Source: Halorussus halophilus
Lineage (GTDB): Archaea; Halobacteriota; Halobacteria; Halobacteriales; Haladaptataceae
Assembly: GCF_008831545.1 (NCBI RefSeq)
Contig: NZ_CP044523.1
Coordinates: 3,348,001 to 3,412,000, forward strand
Reading direction: 5' to 3'
DNA: 64,000 bases
Below, piece by piece: positions 25,617 through 33,981 of this stretch. The notes below the pieces were generated by a model. That model was not told the origin of the DNA. It made no database searches and saw only the letters and a program-made list of their open reading frames with translations. How positions within the stretch are numbered: the first letter of the stretch is position 1; the number at the start of each line of letters is the position of its first letter. Position numbers and translations under genes: made by a program.

Positions 25617-26081
25617 CTACACCCTGACGCCGAAGACGAACTCCATCGTGAACGACGTCAGCAACACGACGAGACTGGCGACGAACAGTTTCGCGCCGAC
25701 CGACCACCGCTGGTCCGGGGGCAACGAGTACCACGACAACGGTGGTATCCGCTGAATCGTCGCCTGAAACGTCGTCTCCTCGCGCGCCCCGACGACTTCG
25801 CCTTTCGGCTCTGTCCGAGTCACTTTCAGCTTCCCGTCTTCGCCTTCCTCGGTCTTCCACGGCCGCGACGGCCGAAGTTGGAACGTCGAGTAGCCGAACA
25901 TGAGAATGCCGACGAGGAACAGCCAGAACTTCACGGTGATGAGAACGTCTCCTCCCCCGAAGACGAGCACGAATCCGAGTCCGAGGGCCGCACCGACGAC
26001 GAACATGACCGCGGTGACCGCGAGACCGTACATCACCGCGTCGAGCAATCGTCGGAGTCGTCGGGAGAGGGGCGCCGTCAT
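25617..26081 (-). CDS. Small membrane protein at the end of the dpp operon
   Basis: This 154-aa protein has three to four hydrophobic segments (about 14-40, 46-65 and 130-150) around a polar loop of about 60 residues that contains RPSRPWKTEEGE and YSLPPDQRWSVG. It starts directly after the stop of the ABC ATPase gene (TAGATG), so it is very likely translated from the same mRNA. I do not recognise the family with confidence; a role linked to the peptide importer is only suggested by position. Confidence 0.7.
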   Translation of the reverse strand: MTAPLSRRLRRLLDAVMYGLAVTAVMFVVGAALGLGFVLVFGGGDVLITVKFWLFLVGILMFGYSTFQLRPSRPWKTEEGEDGKLKVTRTEPKGEVVGAREETTFQATIQRIPPLSWYSLPPDQRWSVGAKLFVASLVVLLTSFTMEFVFGVRV

Positions 26082-27416
26082 CTACCGCTCGGTGTACGGC
26101 GTGAACTCGTCCGGTTCAGTGTGTTCGTTCTCGTGACGGTGACAGTGGCTGAATCGCCCGCTGGCGCTGACCTCGTGGTCGCTCGGCGACTCTCTGTCAC
26201 AGACGCTGCCGAACTCCTCGAAGAGGTAGTCGCGCGCCCCTTGCTCGTCGTTGTTTTCGACTAAGGTCGCCGCCTTCTCGATGTGCTGTTGCACCTCGGA
26301 CGGCACGTTCAACTCGGCGAACAGTTCCTGCTGAATCTCGCCGATGTCGGAGTACCGCGTCTCCATCCCGAGCATCTCCTTCGCTTGGTCGGTCAGGGAC
26401 TTCTCGGCCCGCGAGCGCTCGCGCAGTACTTCGCGGAACACCTCGATGGCGACCCAGAGCTCCGGGTCCATGTTCTGGTACTTCTCCGGCCGAATCTTCA
26501 TCGGACAGCGTGTCGTGAACGGACAGCCCTGTGGCGGGTCGCGCGGACTCGGCGGCGTCCCGCGGAGCGTGATGCGGTCCTTGTTCGCGGTCGGGTCTGG
26601 TTCCGGAATCGCCGACAGCAGCGAGTGCGTGTATGGGTTCTTCGGATTCTGGAACAGCTCTTCGGTCTCGCCCAACTCCATGACGTGACCGAGATACATC
26701 ACGGCCACGCGGTCGCAGATGTGGCGAACGACCGAGAGGTCGTGAGCGATGAACAGGTAGGTGAGTCCGAACTCCTCCTGCAAGTCTTCGAGGAGGTTCA
26801 GAATCTGCGCCTGCACGGACACGTCCAGCGCACTCACCGGTTCGTCCAGCACGACGAACTCCGGTTCGAGTGCCAGCGCCCGGGCGATGCCGATGCGTTG
26901 GCGTTGCCCGCCGGAGAACTGGTGGGGGTACCGGTAGTAGTGTTCCGGTTGGAGTCCCACTACGTCGAGCAGTTCCCGAACCCGTTCGCGCCGTTCCTGT
27001 GGCGTGTTCCAGTCGTGAACGTCGAGCGGTTCGCGGATGATTTCCCCGATAGTCAGCCGGTCGTTGAGGCTGGATTCGGGGTCCTGGAACACCATCTGGC
27101 TGTTGCGTCGCCAGTCTTTGAGGTCCGACCCGGACAGTTCCGTAATGTCGGTGCCATCGAACAGCACTTCGCCGTCGGTGGCGTTTTCCAACTGGATGAG
27201 CGTCCGGCCGAGGGTCGTCTTCCCACAGCCAGATTCGCCGACGAGACCCAGCGTCTCGCCGCGCTTGATGTTGAAGTCTACGCCGTCAACCGCTTTGACG
27301 GGGTTGGAGTCGATGATGCCGCCATCGCCGTAGTACGTCTTGAGTTCGTTGATCTCGACGAGCGTCTCGCCGGTCGAGACGCTTACCGACTCTTGTTCCT
27401 GAATTTGCTCGCTCAT
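26082..27416 (-). CDS. Peptide ABC transporter ATPase, DppF/OppF type
   Basis: This 444-aa ATPase drives import of di- or oligopeptides. Walker [14 protein letters not shown] (about 59-71), the ABC signature [15 protein letters not shown] and Walker B FVVLDEP are all present, and the oligopeptide-transporter C-terminal motif (with Cys in [10 protein letters not shown]) follows near 305. The protein continues about 120 residues beyond the usual end with a helical, acidic extension. The start overlaps the stop of the upstream DppD gene by 4 nt. It pairs with DppD in the same complex. Confidence 0.93.
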   Translation of the reverse strand: MSEQIQEQESVSVSTGETLVEINELKTYYGDGGIIDSNPVKAVDGVDFNIKRGETLGLVGESGCGKTTLGRTLIQLENATDGEVLFDGTDITELSGSDLKDWRRNSQMVFQDPESSLNDRLTIGEIIREPLDVHDWNTPQERRERVRELLDVVGLQPEHYYRYPHQFSGGQRQRIGIARALALEPEFVVLDEPVSALDVSVQAQILNLLEDLQEEFGLTYLFIAHDLSVVRHICDRVAVMYLGHVMELGETEELFQNPKNPYTHSLLSAIPEPDPTANKDRITLRGTPPSPRDPPQGCPFTTRCPMKIRPEKYQNMDPELWVAIEVFREVLRERSRAEKSLTDQAKEMLGMETRYSDIGEIQQELFAELNVPSEVQQHIEKAATLVENNDEQGARDYLFEEFGSVCDRESPSDHEVSASGRFSHCHRHENEHTEPDEFTPYTER

Positions 27417-28492
27417 TGCTCGCTCACCTCTCGCTGACTCTCACGCTCTTTGTGCAACTGGACTGCCTCCTGTTCCGAACTGTCCTCGGGGTAGAGCAGG
27501 CAGGCGGCCGTGTGGTCGTCCGCGGAATCGTTCACGTCCACGGACACCGGGTGGACCTTCGTACAGTCTTCGAAGGCCTTCGGACACCGCGGCTCGAACC
27601 GGCAGTAGGTCGCCGGTTCGTTCGGCGTCGGCACGTCACCCTCGATAGTCTGGAGTCGCTCGCCCTCGGCTTGGTTGCCCGGAATCGATTTGAGTAGCCC
27701 CTCGGTGTAGGGGTGTCGCGGGTTCTCGAACAACTCCTCGACGGGTGCGCTCTCGATGACTTCGCCCGCGTACATCACGTTGACGCGGTCGGAGACTTCC
27801 GCGATGACGCCCATGTCGTGCGTGATGAACATGATGGCGAGGTCGCGCTCCTCCTGCAAGTCGTCGAGCAGTTCCAGAATCTGTGCCTGAATCGTCACGT
27901 CGAGCGCTGTCGTCGGCTCGTCACAGATGAGCAACTCGGGGTCGCACGCGAGTGCCATCGCGATGACCGCGCGCTGGCGCATTCCGCCACTGAACTCGTG
28001 GGGGTACTCTTTGACGCGTCGCGACGCGTCGGGAATACCGACCGCTTCCAGCAGGTTGACTGCCTCTTCGGTCGCCTCCGAACCCTTCAAGTTCTGGTGG
28101 AGACGCAGCGCCTCTTTGATCTGGTTACCGACGGTGTACACCGGGTTGAGCGAGGTCAGCGGGTCTTGGAACACCATCGCGATGTCGCCACCGCGGATGT
28201 TTCGGTACTGTCGCTCGCTCTTCTCGGTCAACTCCTCGCCGCGGAACTGGATGCTACTGCCGTCCAGCACTCGGCCGGGCGAATCGACGAGTCCCATGAT
28301 GGACCGGGCGGTCACGCTCTTGCCCGACCCGGACTCGCCGACGATACCGACCGTCTCGCCGCGGTGGATGTCGAAGTTGACGCCGTCTACCGCACGGATG
28401 ACCTCCTTGTCGGTGAAGAACGCCGTCTGTAGGTTCTCCACGGACAGCAGGGCCTCTTGCTCGCTTCGTATCGTGGACTGCTGTTGGGACAT
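27413..28492 (-). CDS. Peptide ABC transporter ATPase, DppD/OppD type
   Basis: This 359-aa ATPase has Walker [14 protein letters not shown] (about 53-65), signature [15 protein letters not shown] and Walker [15 protein letters not shown]. The oligopeptide C-terminal region has [14 protein letters not shown], whose Cys residues in related proteins can bind an Fe-S cluster. It overlaps both neighbours by a few bases (dppC upstream, dppF downstream), as expected in a tightly coupled operon. Confidence 0.93.
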   Translation of the reverse strand: MSQQQSTIRSEQEALLSVENLQTAFFTDKEVIRAVDGVNFDIHRGETVGIVGESGSGKSVTARSIMGLVDSPGRVLDGSSIQFRGEELTEKSERQYRNIRGGDIAMVFQDPLTSLNPVYTVGNQIKEALRLHQNLKGSEATEEAVNLLEAVGIPDASRRVKEYPHEFSGGMRQRAVIAMALACDPELLICDEPTTALDVTIQAQILELLDDLQEERDLAIMFITHDMGVIAEVSDRVNVMYAGEVIESAPVEELFENPRHPYTEGLLKSIPGNQAEGERLQTIEGDVPTPNEPATYCRFEPRCPKAFEDCTKVHPVSVDVNDSADDHTAACLLYPEDSSEQEAVQLHKERESQREVSEQ

Positions 28493-29892
28493 CAGGCACC
28501 ACCTCCGGATGCGGCGGCTGCTTCGGCACCGTCGCCGTCACCCTCGCCTGCACTCTGCGGGTCGATGGCGTCGCGGATGCCGTCACCGAGTGCGTTGAAC
28601 GCGGTCACGACCAGCACGATCATCACGCCGGGGATGAACGAGATGTGCCACGACGACGTGGTGACGTACGACTGGCCTGTGTTGACTGCGCGGCCCCACT
28701 CTGGCGTCGGCGGGTTCACGCCGAGACCGAGGAACGACAGGCCTGCGACGGCGATGATGTAACCGCCGAGGCTCATCGACGCGTACACCAGCAGATAGCC
28801 GAGGATGTACGGCGCCATGTGTTTCTGCATGGTCACGTGCGGACGCTGTCCGAAGCTCCTCGCGGCGTCGATCCACTCTTGCTCCGCGACTTGGAACGCG
28901 GGGCCACGGACCGAGCGCCAGAGGAACGGCCACCCGGTCCCCGCGAAGATGACCGCTAACAGGAATCCGCCGTTGTAGAGGTTCGCTATCCACGTGTTAC
29001 TCAACACGACTGAGAGGAGCATCACGAACAGTAGTCTGGGTAACGACATTATCGAGTCACCCGCGATGACCACCGCGAGGTCTACCAGCCCCTTGTAGTA
29101 CGCCGTCAACAGCGCGAACCCTGCGGCGATGAATCCGCTCACCGCGATGGCCGTGACGCCGATGAACAGCGAGACGCGCGCCCCCGCCATCATGAACGTG
29201 AACATGTCTTTCCCGGTCGGTAACGTCCCGAACGGATGCCACCGCCCGTACTGGTCGTAACTCATCGGAGCCACGTTTCGGTCCGGAGTCCCCTGCGAAC
29301 GGGACCCGAGATTCGCCGCACCGACGGTGATGTTCTCGACGCCACCGCTAGAGTTCGTGTACTCGATGTAGTGCGAGTATGGGTCCTGAATCGTCCGCTC
29401 GACAGTCGTCGGACCGAGCGCTGGCGCGAAGACTGCCATCACGACGAACGCGAAGACGATGACTGCACCGAACTGGCCCCAGCGATGACCGCGAAGGCGG
29501 TCCACCATGTCGTCGCGTGGCGTCCAATCGGCGTAGCGGTAGTGTTCTCGGAAGACCTCGTAGCCCTTCCAGAGCCACCACAGGCAGGCGAACGCGTACG
29601 CGTAGATGAGGGTCACGCGAATCGCCCACGCGTAGGCGGCGGGCAGTCCGAGGAACGTCCCCTTCCACGCGCCACTCGGGGCCTTGAACCCGTTGTTCGG
29701 CATCAAGTCTCGGGTCAACAGCGTCGGAATCTCGACGCCGGGACCGAAGAACCCAGTGATGAAGTTGATGACTGCACCCGCTTCGAGCAGGAACAGCAAC
29801 AGTGCGCCCGCGAACCACATCATGGCCGGGCGGGGATTCTCTGCGACTCGTTCACGTAACGTCGCTTCGGCTTCGTCAGGTTGACGACTCAT
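28492..29892 (-). CDS. Peptide ABC transporter permease, DppC type, extended
   Basis: This 466-aa permease is much longer than the usual 280-300 aa. The classical DppC core is in the second half, with the coupling motif EQEWIDAARSFGQRPHVTMQ (about 345-364) and LSFLGLGVNPPTPEWG near the end. An N-terminal region of about 110 residues adds two further membrane helices (MMWFAGALLLFLLEAGAVI and a Trp-rich helix around ACLWWLWKGY). ATG 29892 is chosen because it lies 1 nt past the dppB stop and an earlier ATG in frame would overlap dppB. The C-terminal tail is Gly/Ala-rich. Confidence 0.9.
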   Translation of the reverse strand: MSRQPDEAEATLRERVAENPRPAMMWFAGALLLFLLEAGAVINFITGFFGPGVEIPTLLTRDLMPNNGFKAPSGAWKGTFLGLPAAYAWAIRVTLIYAYAFACLWWLWKGYEVFREHYRYADWTPRDDMVDRLRGHRWGQFGAVIVFAFVVMAVFAPALGPTTVERTIQDPYSHYIEYTNSSGGVENITVGAANLGSRSQGTPDRNVAPMSYDQYGRWHPFGTLPTGKDMFTFMMAGARVSLFIGVTAIAVSGFIAAGFALLTAYYKGLVDLAVVIAGDSIMSLPRLLFVMLLSVVLSNTWIANLYNGGFLLAVIFAGTGWPFLWRSVRGPAFQVAEQEWIDAARSFGQRPHVTMQKHMAPYILGYLLVYASMSLGGYIIAVAGLSFLGLGVNPPTPEWGRAVNTGQSYVTTSSWHISFIPGVMIVLVVTAFNALGDGIRDAIDPQSAGEGDGDGAEAAAASGGGA

Positions 29893-29893
29893 A

Positions 29894-30925
29894 TTAGGCT
29901 CCCCCATCGTAACCGACACGCGGGTCGATTATCGTGTACAGGAAGTCCTGTAGAATGTTGATTAGCACGACGAGCAGGATGAAGATGAACATCAGCGAGC
30001 CGACGAGCGGCATGTCCCCGTTCTTGACCGCTTGGAAGAACAGGAAGCCGATTCCGCTGATGTCGAAGACGGTCTCGACGAGAACGGACCCGCCGATGAG
30101 GATGAACGCCTCACCCGTGATGACCGGCACCAGCGGGATGAGCGCGTTGCGGAAGATGTGTTTCCACACGAGCGACCGCGGCGGGACGCCCTTCGCCTTC
30201 GCCGTCTCGATGAAGTTCGAGTTGACCGTCTCCAAGACGGCGGTTCGACCGATACGCATCTCGTTACCCATCGACGCCGACCCCAGCACGAGTGCGGCCG
30301 GGGCTATCTTCTTGAGCGCCTTCATGAACTGCGTCGGGTCGGTGAACAGTCCCCAAATCGGGTCGGGGAGCGGTGGTGGACCAGTGACGATGACCGGCAC
30401 TATCCAGTTCTCCCAGTTGAACCCGAAGAGGAACTTCTCGGACTGCGAGAGGAGGCTCATCAGAATGACGGCGAGCCAGAAGTTCGGCATGGCGCGCCAG
30501 ACGATACCACCGAACGAAGCGATGTAGTCGCTGAACGTGTTCGGGTTGAGTCCCGCGTAGAAACCGAGCGGGATGCCGACGAACAGCGCGATTAGCACCG
30601 ACCAGAAGCCCAGCCAGATGGTTCGTGGCGCGTAGTCCACGACGAGTGAGTAGACGCTCGTGTCAGGCTGGACCACCCACGACTCGCCCAAGTCGAAGGT
30701 GAAGAGGTTGATCATGTAGTCGATGTACTGTTGCCACAGCGGCTGATTCAGACCGAGTTGCCGCCGAATCGTGTTGTACGATTGGGGGTCTCCTTTCGGT
30801 CCGAGGATAGCCGACACCGGGTCTAGTGGCCCGGCGCGAATCACCAAGAACGTTATCGACGCTCCGAAGAGCAGAATCGGTACTGACAATAGCAACCGCC
30901 GTGCGAAGTAACGCCACCGACTCAC
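29894..30925 (-). CDS. Peptide ABC transporter permease, DppB type
   Basis: This 343-aa permease has an N-terminal helix (RRLLLSVPILLFGASITFL) followed by the periplasmic-side loop and five more membrane segments. The DppB motif FIETAKAKGVPPRSLVWKH (about 242-260) is the coupling helix that touches the ATPase, and DPRVGYDGG ends the protein, as in many relatives. It is the second gene of the operon, 184 nt after the binding protein. Confidence 0.92.
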   Translation of the reverse strand: MSRWRYFARRLLLSVPILLFGASITFLVIRAGPLDPVSAILGPKGDPQSYNTIRRQLGLNQPLWQQYIDYMINLFTFDLGESWVVQPDTSVYSLVVDYAPRTIWLGFWSVLIALFVGIPLGFYAGLNPNTFSDYIASFGGIVWRAMPNFWLAVILMSLLSQSEKFLFGFNWENWIVPVIVTGPPPLPDPIWGLFTDPTQFMKALKKIAPAALVLGSASMGNEMRIGRTAVLETVNSNFIETAKAKGVPPRSLVWKHIFRNALIPLVPVITGEAFILIGGSVLVETVFDISGIGFLFFQAVKNGDMPLVGSLMFIFILLVVLINILQDFLYTIIDPRVGYDGGA

Positions 30926-31109
30926 GGTGACTCACCGCCGCTACGGCTGCGTTCAAATTCTCCGTTCCCAAACTGGACCGCGCACATATCTGTTGAATTT
31001 GCGGGTCCTCTCATTATGTCTTGCGCTTTTCCGCATACTCATTCGTGTGAAAACGGATGGAGATGCCACTAACGAATAGGCGTATCGAAAGAAAGAACCG
31101 GGAACCGCG

Positions 31110-32960
31110 TTACTTGCGGTCGCCGATTTCGACGGTGTTGTACATCTGGCGACTGTAGCCAGCGCCGCCGAACTTCGGTCGGGTGATCCAGTTGTAGGTG
31201 AACCGCTCGTCGATGCGGTGGTAGGCTGGCAGGAAGCCGACGTCCTCCCAGTTTGCCTCTTCGATGGCGACGTACGCCTCGTTGCGGGCCTTCTGGGCCT
31301 CGTCGGTCGGTGCGGCGTTGTCCTGGACCGTCTTCCACGCTTCTGCCGCCTGCTCGGCTCCCTCGGTGCCCGACCAGTTGATGTAGGAGGTCGGTGCGGC
31401 CTTCGAGGTGTCAGTTTGCGGCGGGTTCAGCAGCTGGAGGAAGTTGTCCGGTGCCGGCCAGTCCATGATCCAGCCGAGCGAGTAGGCTTCGAGTTTGCCG
31501 TTGCGACCGCGCTTGAGGAGGGTCGAGAACGGCGCTTTCTCGACCTTCATGTTGATGTGCGCGCTCTGGAGCTTGTCACGCAGGAGCTTCCCGGCCTCTG
31601 CCCACGTCGGCGAGGACTCGTAGACCGTGAAGGTGAAGCTGGCCTTGTTGTCCGGGCCGTAGCCTGCGTCTTCCATGACCTTCTTTGCCTGCTGGAGGTC
31701 CTGCTCGTTGTAGCCGTACGGGTAGTTGTTCTTCGCGTGGCTGGTGTACTCTTTCGCGCCGTTCGGGTAGATCGACGGCGGCGTGAAGTGGTAGCTCGGC
31801 TTCACGCGACCCTTGAAGATCTTGTCGGCGAGCTCCTTCTGGTTCAGCGCGTAGGCGGCCGCCTGTCGCACAGGCTTCTCGACCGAGTTCATGTTGAACC
31901 CGATGTAGAAGGCGTTGATGGTCGGGACGGCCTCGTACTTCATCGTCGCGCCACCCTTGGTCTTGCCGTAGGTACCGATCTTGCGGCCGAGCTTGTCCGT
32001 CTTATCGACGCTGACCTTGTTGGGGTCGTACTTCGGCGTCGGGAACGACGTGACCATGTCGGCGTTCTTGTTGACGATACCGTAGGTGAACCGCGCGTCG
32101 GAACTGGACGAGATGCGCCAGTGGATGCCGTCAACCTTGGCTTTCTTGCCGTGGTAGTCGTCGTACTTGTTGACGCGGCATTCCGTGTTGCTCTCCCACG
32201 TCTCGAACGTGAACGGACCTGCGCCGACGGGGTTCTTCGTGGCGAAATCCTTGTGCTTCTTGCTGTCGTCCTTGGAGCCTTTGTCGCCGATGCTGCCCTT
32301 CGGGATGACCGCGAACGACGTGTACGCGAGCATCGGGAGCGTCGAGTGGAACGGGGCCGACAGCTCGATCTTCAGCGTGTAGTCGCCTTCCGCCGACACG
32401 CCGAGCGTGCCGGGCTTGTAGACCTCGCTCTCCTCGCCGTCTTGCGTGACCGTCTTGGTCTCGTGTTTGACGCCGATGGAGTCGAGGATGAAGTAGGCAC
32501 GGCGGGAGTTCTCGGAGGCTGCGAGGCGTTCCCACGAATAGACGAAGTCGTCAGCCGTGACTTCGTCGCCGTTGTGGAACTTGACGCCTTCCTTGAGCTT
32601 GAAGGTGTACGTCTTGTAGTCGTCGGAAACCTGGTGGCTCTTGGCGATTTGGGCCTTCGGTTCGACGGTACCGTTCGGGTAGTTCATCAGGCCGTCGAAG
32701 ACCTGCTGAATGACCGTCCCGGACGCGGTGTCGGTCGCCTTGATCGGGTCCATCGTACTCATCGTGGAGTTGATCAGGCGGAGGACGTTCGCGTCGTCGC
32801 CCGGTTTGTTGACCTTATTTCCTTTCGACTTGTTGCCACCCGAAGTAGTCGTACTTTGACCGCCTTCGCCGCCAGTACAGCCAGCGAGAGCTACAGCCGA
32901 TGCCGCACCGCCAGTCGCTTGCAGGAAGCGACGACGGCTGAGATTGTCAGTATCTGTCAT
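31110..32960 (-). CDS. Peptide ABC transporter substrate-binding lipoprotein, DppA type
   Basis: This 616-aa solute-binding protein of family 5 captures peptides outside the cell. It starts with a Tat signal (SRRRFLQATGG) and a lipobox (LAGC) at about residue 29, then a Ser/Thr/Gly-rich linker, so it is exported folded and tethered by lipid. The family signature around YTFKLKEGVKFHNGDEVTADDF (about 130-150) is clear. I prefer ATG 32960: a TATA-like GGTTTATCC at 32986-32994 puts the mRNA start a few bases before it, while the ATG at 32978 lies upstream of that point. It is the first gene of the operon. Confidence 0.93.
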   Translation of the reverse strand: MTDTDNLSRRRFLQATGGAASAVALAGCTGGEGGQSTTTSGGNKSKGNKVNKPGDDANVLRLINSTMSTMDPIKATDTASGTVIQQVFDGLMNYPNGTVEPKAQIAKSHQVSDDYKTYTFKLKEGVKFHNGDEVTADDFVYSWERLAASENSRRAYFILDSIGVKHETKTVTQDGEESEVYKPGTLGVSAEGDYTLKIELSAPFHSTLPMLAYTSFAVIPKGSIGDKGSKDDSKKHKDFATKNPVGAGPFTFETWESNTECRVNKYDDYHGKKAKVDGIHWRISSSSDARFTYGIVNKNADMVTSFPTPKYDPNKVSVDKTDKLGRKIGTYGKTKGGATMKYEAVPTINAFYIGFNMNSVEKPVRQAAAYALNQKELADKIFKGRVKPSYHFTPPSIYPNGAKEYTSHAKNNYPYGYNEQDLQQAKKVMEDAGYGPDNKASFTFTVYESSPTWAEAGKLLRDKLQSAHINMKVEKAPFSTLLKRGRNGKLEAYSLGWIMDWPAPDNFLQLLNPPQTDTSKAAPTSYINWSGTEGAEQAAEAWKTVQDNAAPTDEAQKARNEAYVAIEEANWEDVGFLPAYHRIDERFTYNWITRPKFGGAGYSRQMYNTVEIGDRK

Positions 32961-32985
32961 CCAACGCCTCATTATCAATGAGCGC

Positions 32986-32998
32986 GGATAAACCTACC
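32986..32998 (-). promoter_or_regulatory. Promoter of dpp operon
   Basis: On the minus strand GGTAGGTTTATCC has a TATA-like core about 28 nt before ATG 32960. The rest of the spacer up to 33294 is AT-richer than average, has the palindrome TACCATGGTA near 33098-33107, and no gene that I can support. Confidence 0.55.
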
Positions 32999-33263
32999 GC
33001 TTATTACTTTGAGAAACAATAGCTTAATGGCCGAATGCATTCATAACTAGATGAGTTCCCCAACTTCTTTTTACTCGAATTCGAATTTCGGCCCTTGTTA
33101 CCATGGTACATGAAAATTCGAGTCATCCGACGTTTCCGACTCCAAACCTGCCTCGAAACGCCGTGATGCCCCGGAAACGTGTCTTCCTGCAGGTAGTATT
33201 GTTTCACGGTCCCCGATAACACTGAAGTATGCTTCGATTTCCAACGGATCTGCCGTTTCGGAG

Positions 33264-33274
33264 CGTTTATAACC
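33264..33274 (+). promoter_or_regulatory. TATA box of the 55-aa gene
   Basis: CGTTTATAACC is centred 26 nt before the ATG at 33295, the standard distance for a haloarchaeal leaderless mRNA. Confidence 0.65.
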
Positions 33275-33294
33275 CATGATACCAAGTGACACGT

Positions 33295-33462
33295 ATGGTC
33301 ACCGATACGGCCACCCCGTCGGAAGCGGCAGAGTGCGAGGTCATGGCCTCGCTGGACGACGATGGACGCACGGAGCGTTTCATTATCGCAGACACGACAG
33401 CCGACGACGCGTGGCTCTCGATGCCAGCCTCCAAGAGTTCCGCACTCCCGAGTTGGCGGTGA
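33295..33462 (+). CDS. 55-aa acidic haloarchaeal protein (DUF7556-like)
   Basis: This short gene encodes 55 residues with a strand-rich centre: EVMASLDDDG, ERFIIADTTADDAWLSM and a C-terminal LPSWR. The DDAWLSMP and ALPSWR pattern resembles a small haloarchaeal family I associate with DUF7556; the name is from memory and unverified. A good TATA box 26 nt upstream supports the start and a leaderless mRNA. It precedes the PPC-domain gene by about 100 nt. Function is unknown. Confidence 0.65.
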   Translation: MVTDTATPSEAAECEVMASLDDDGRTERFIIADTTADDAWLSMPASKSSALPSWR

Positions 33463-33560
33463 GTTGCAGTTCCCCCATTCTTCGATTCCTATCGAACTTG
33501 CACTCCGCGCCCCGTAGCGCAAGTGAAATTTTTTAGTCGTACCTCTCCATTGACCGCAGT

Positions 33561-33980
33561 ATGAACTATCGGGAGGTGTCCGGGGACCGCGAGTTCGTCG
33601 CTCGACTCGGTCACGGCGAAGACTGGCGCGCGGAAATCGAGTCGCTGGCGGACGACGAGGAAATCGACGCCGCGTGGTTCGTCGCCATGGGTGCCGTACA
33701 GGACGCGACGATCTGGTTCTACGACCAGACCGACATGGAGTACAAAGACGTCGAGTTCGACGAACCGCTGGAAGTCGCCGCCTGCGTCGGGAACGTCTCG
33801 TGGTTGGACGGCGAGCGATTCGCACACACCCACGCGGTCCTCTCGCGTCGGAGCGGCCAGACCCTCGCGGGCCACCTCGACTCGGCGACGGTGTTCGCCG
33901 GAGAACTGTACGTGCGCTCGTTCGAAGAAGAACTCGCCCGAGAACACGACGAACCCACCGACTTGGACCTCTGGCTGTAA
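33561..33980 (+). CDS. PPC/DUF296 domain protein
   Basis: This 139-aa protein is a single PPC (plant and prokaryote conserved, DUF296) domain. Visible features are EFVARLGHGEDWRAEIESLA, the glycine strand WFVAMGAVQDATIWFYD (about 39-55) and the conserved histidines in RFAHTHAVLSRRSGQTLAGHL (about 85-105), which in structures cluster around a metal. Bacterial and archaeal members are often annotated DNA-binding, but the biochemical role is not established. It ends 1 nt before polC and is probably co-transcribed with it. Confidence 0.9.
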   Translation: MNYREVSGDREFVARLGHGEDWRAEIESLADDEEIDAAWFVAMGAVQDATIWFYDQTDMEYKDVEFDEPLEVAACVGNVSWLDGERFAHTHAVLSRRSGQTLAGHLDSATVFAGELYVRSFEEELAREHDEPTDLDLWL

Positions 33981-33981
33981 C

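Noticed and set aside
32961-32978. Earlier ATG (32978) for the dpp binding protein
   Set aside because: The TATA-like site at 32986-32994 predicts a transcript start between 32978 and 32960, so only ATG 32960 would be on the mRNA. The Tat signal also has a normal length from 32960.
33098-33292. 64-aa minus-strand ORF with GTG start in the dpp spacer
   Set aside because: The composition is fairly protein-like, but it covers the promoter of the 55-aa gene, uses many A/T-ending codons, and has no visible TATA box of its own. It could be a decayed gene; I cannot support it.
33691-33981. N-terminal extension of polC overlapping the PPC gene
   Set aside because: The extension is Arg/Thr/Ser-rich and out of frame with the PPC gene that occupies these bases; polC relatives start at MREEDERYFERLE.
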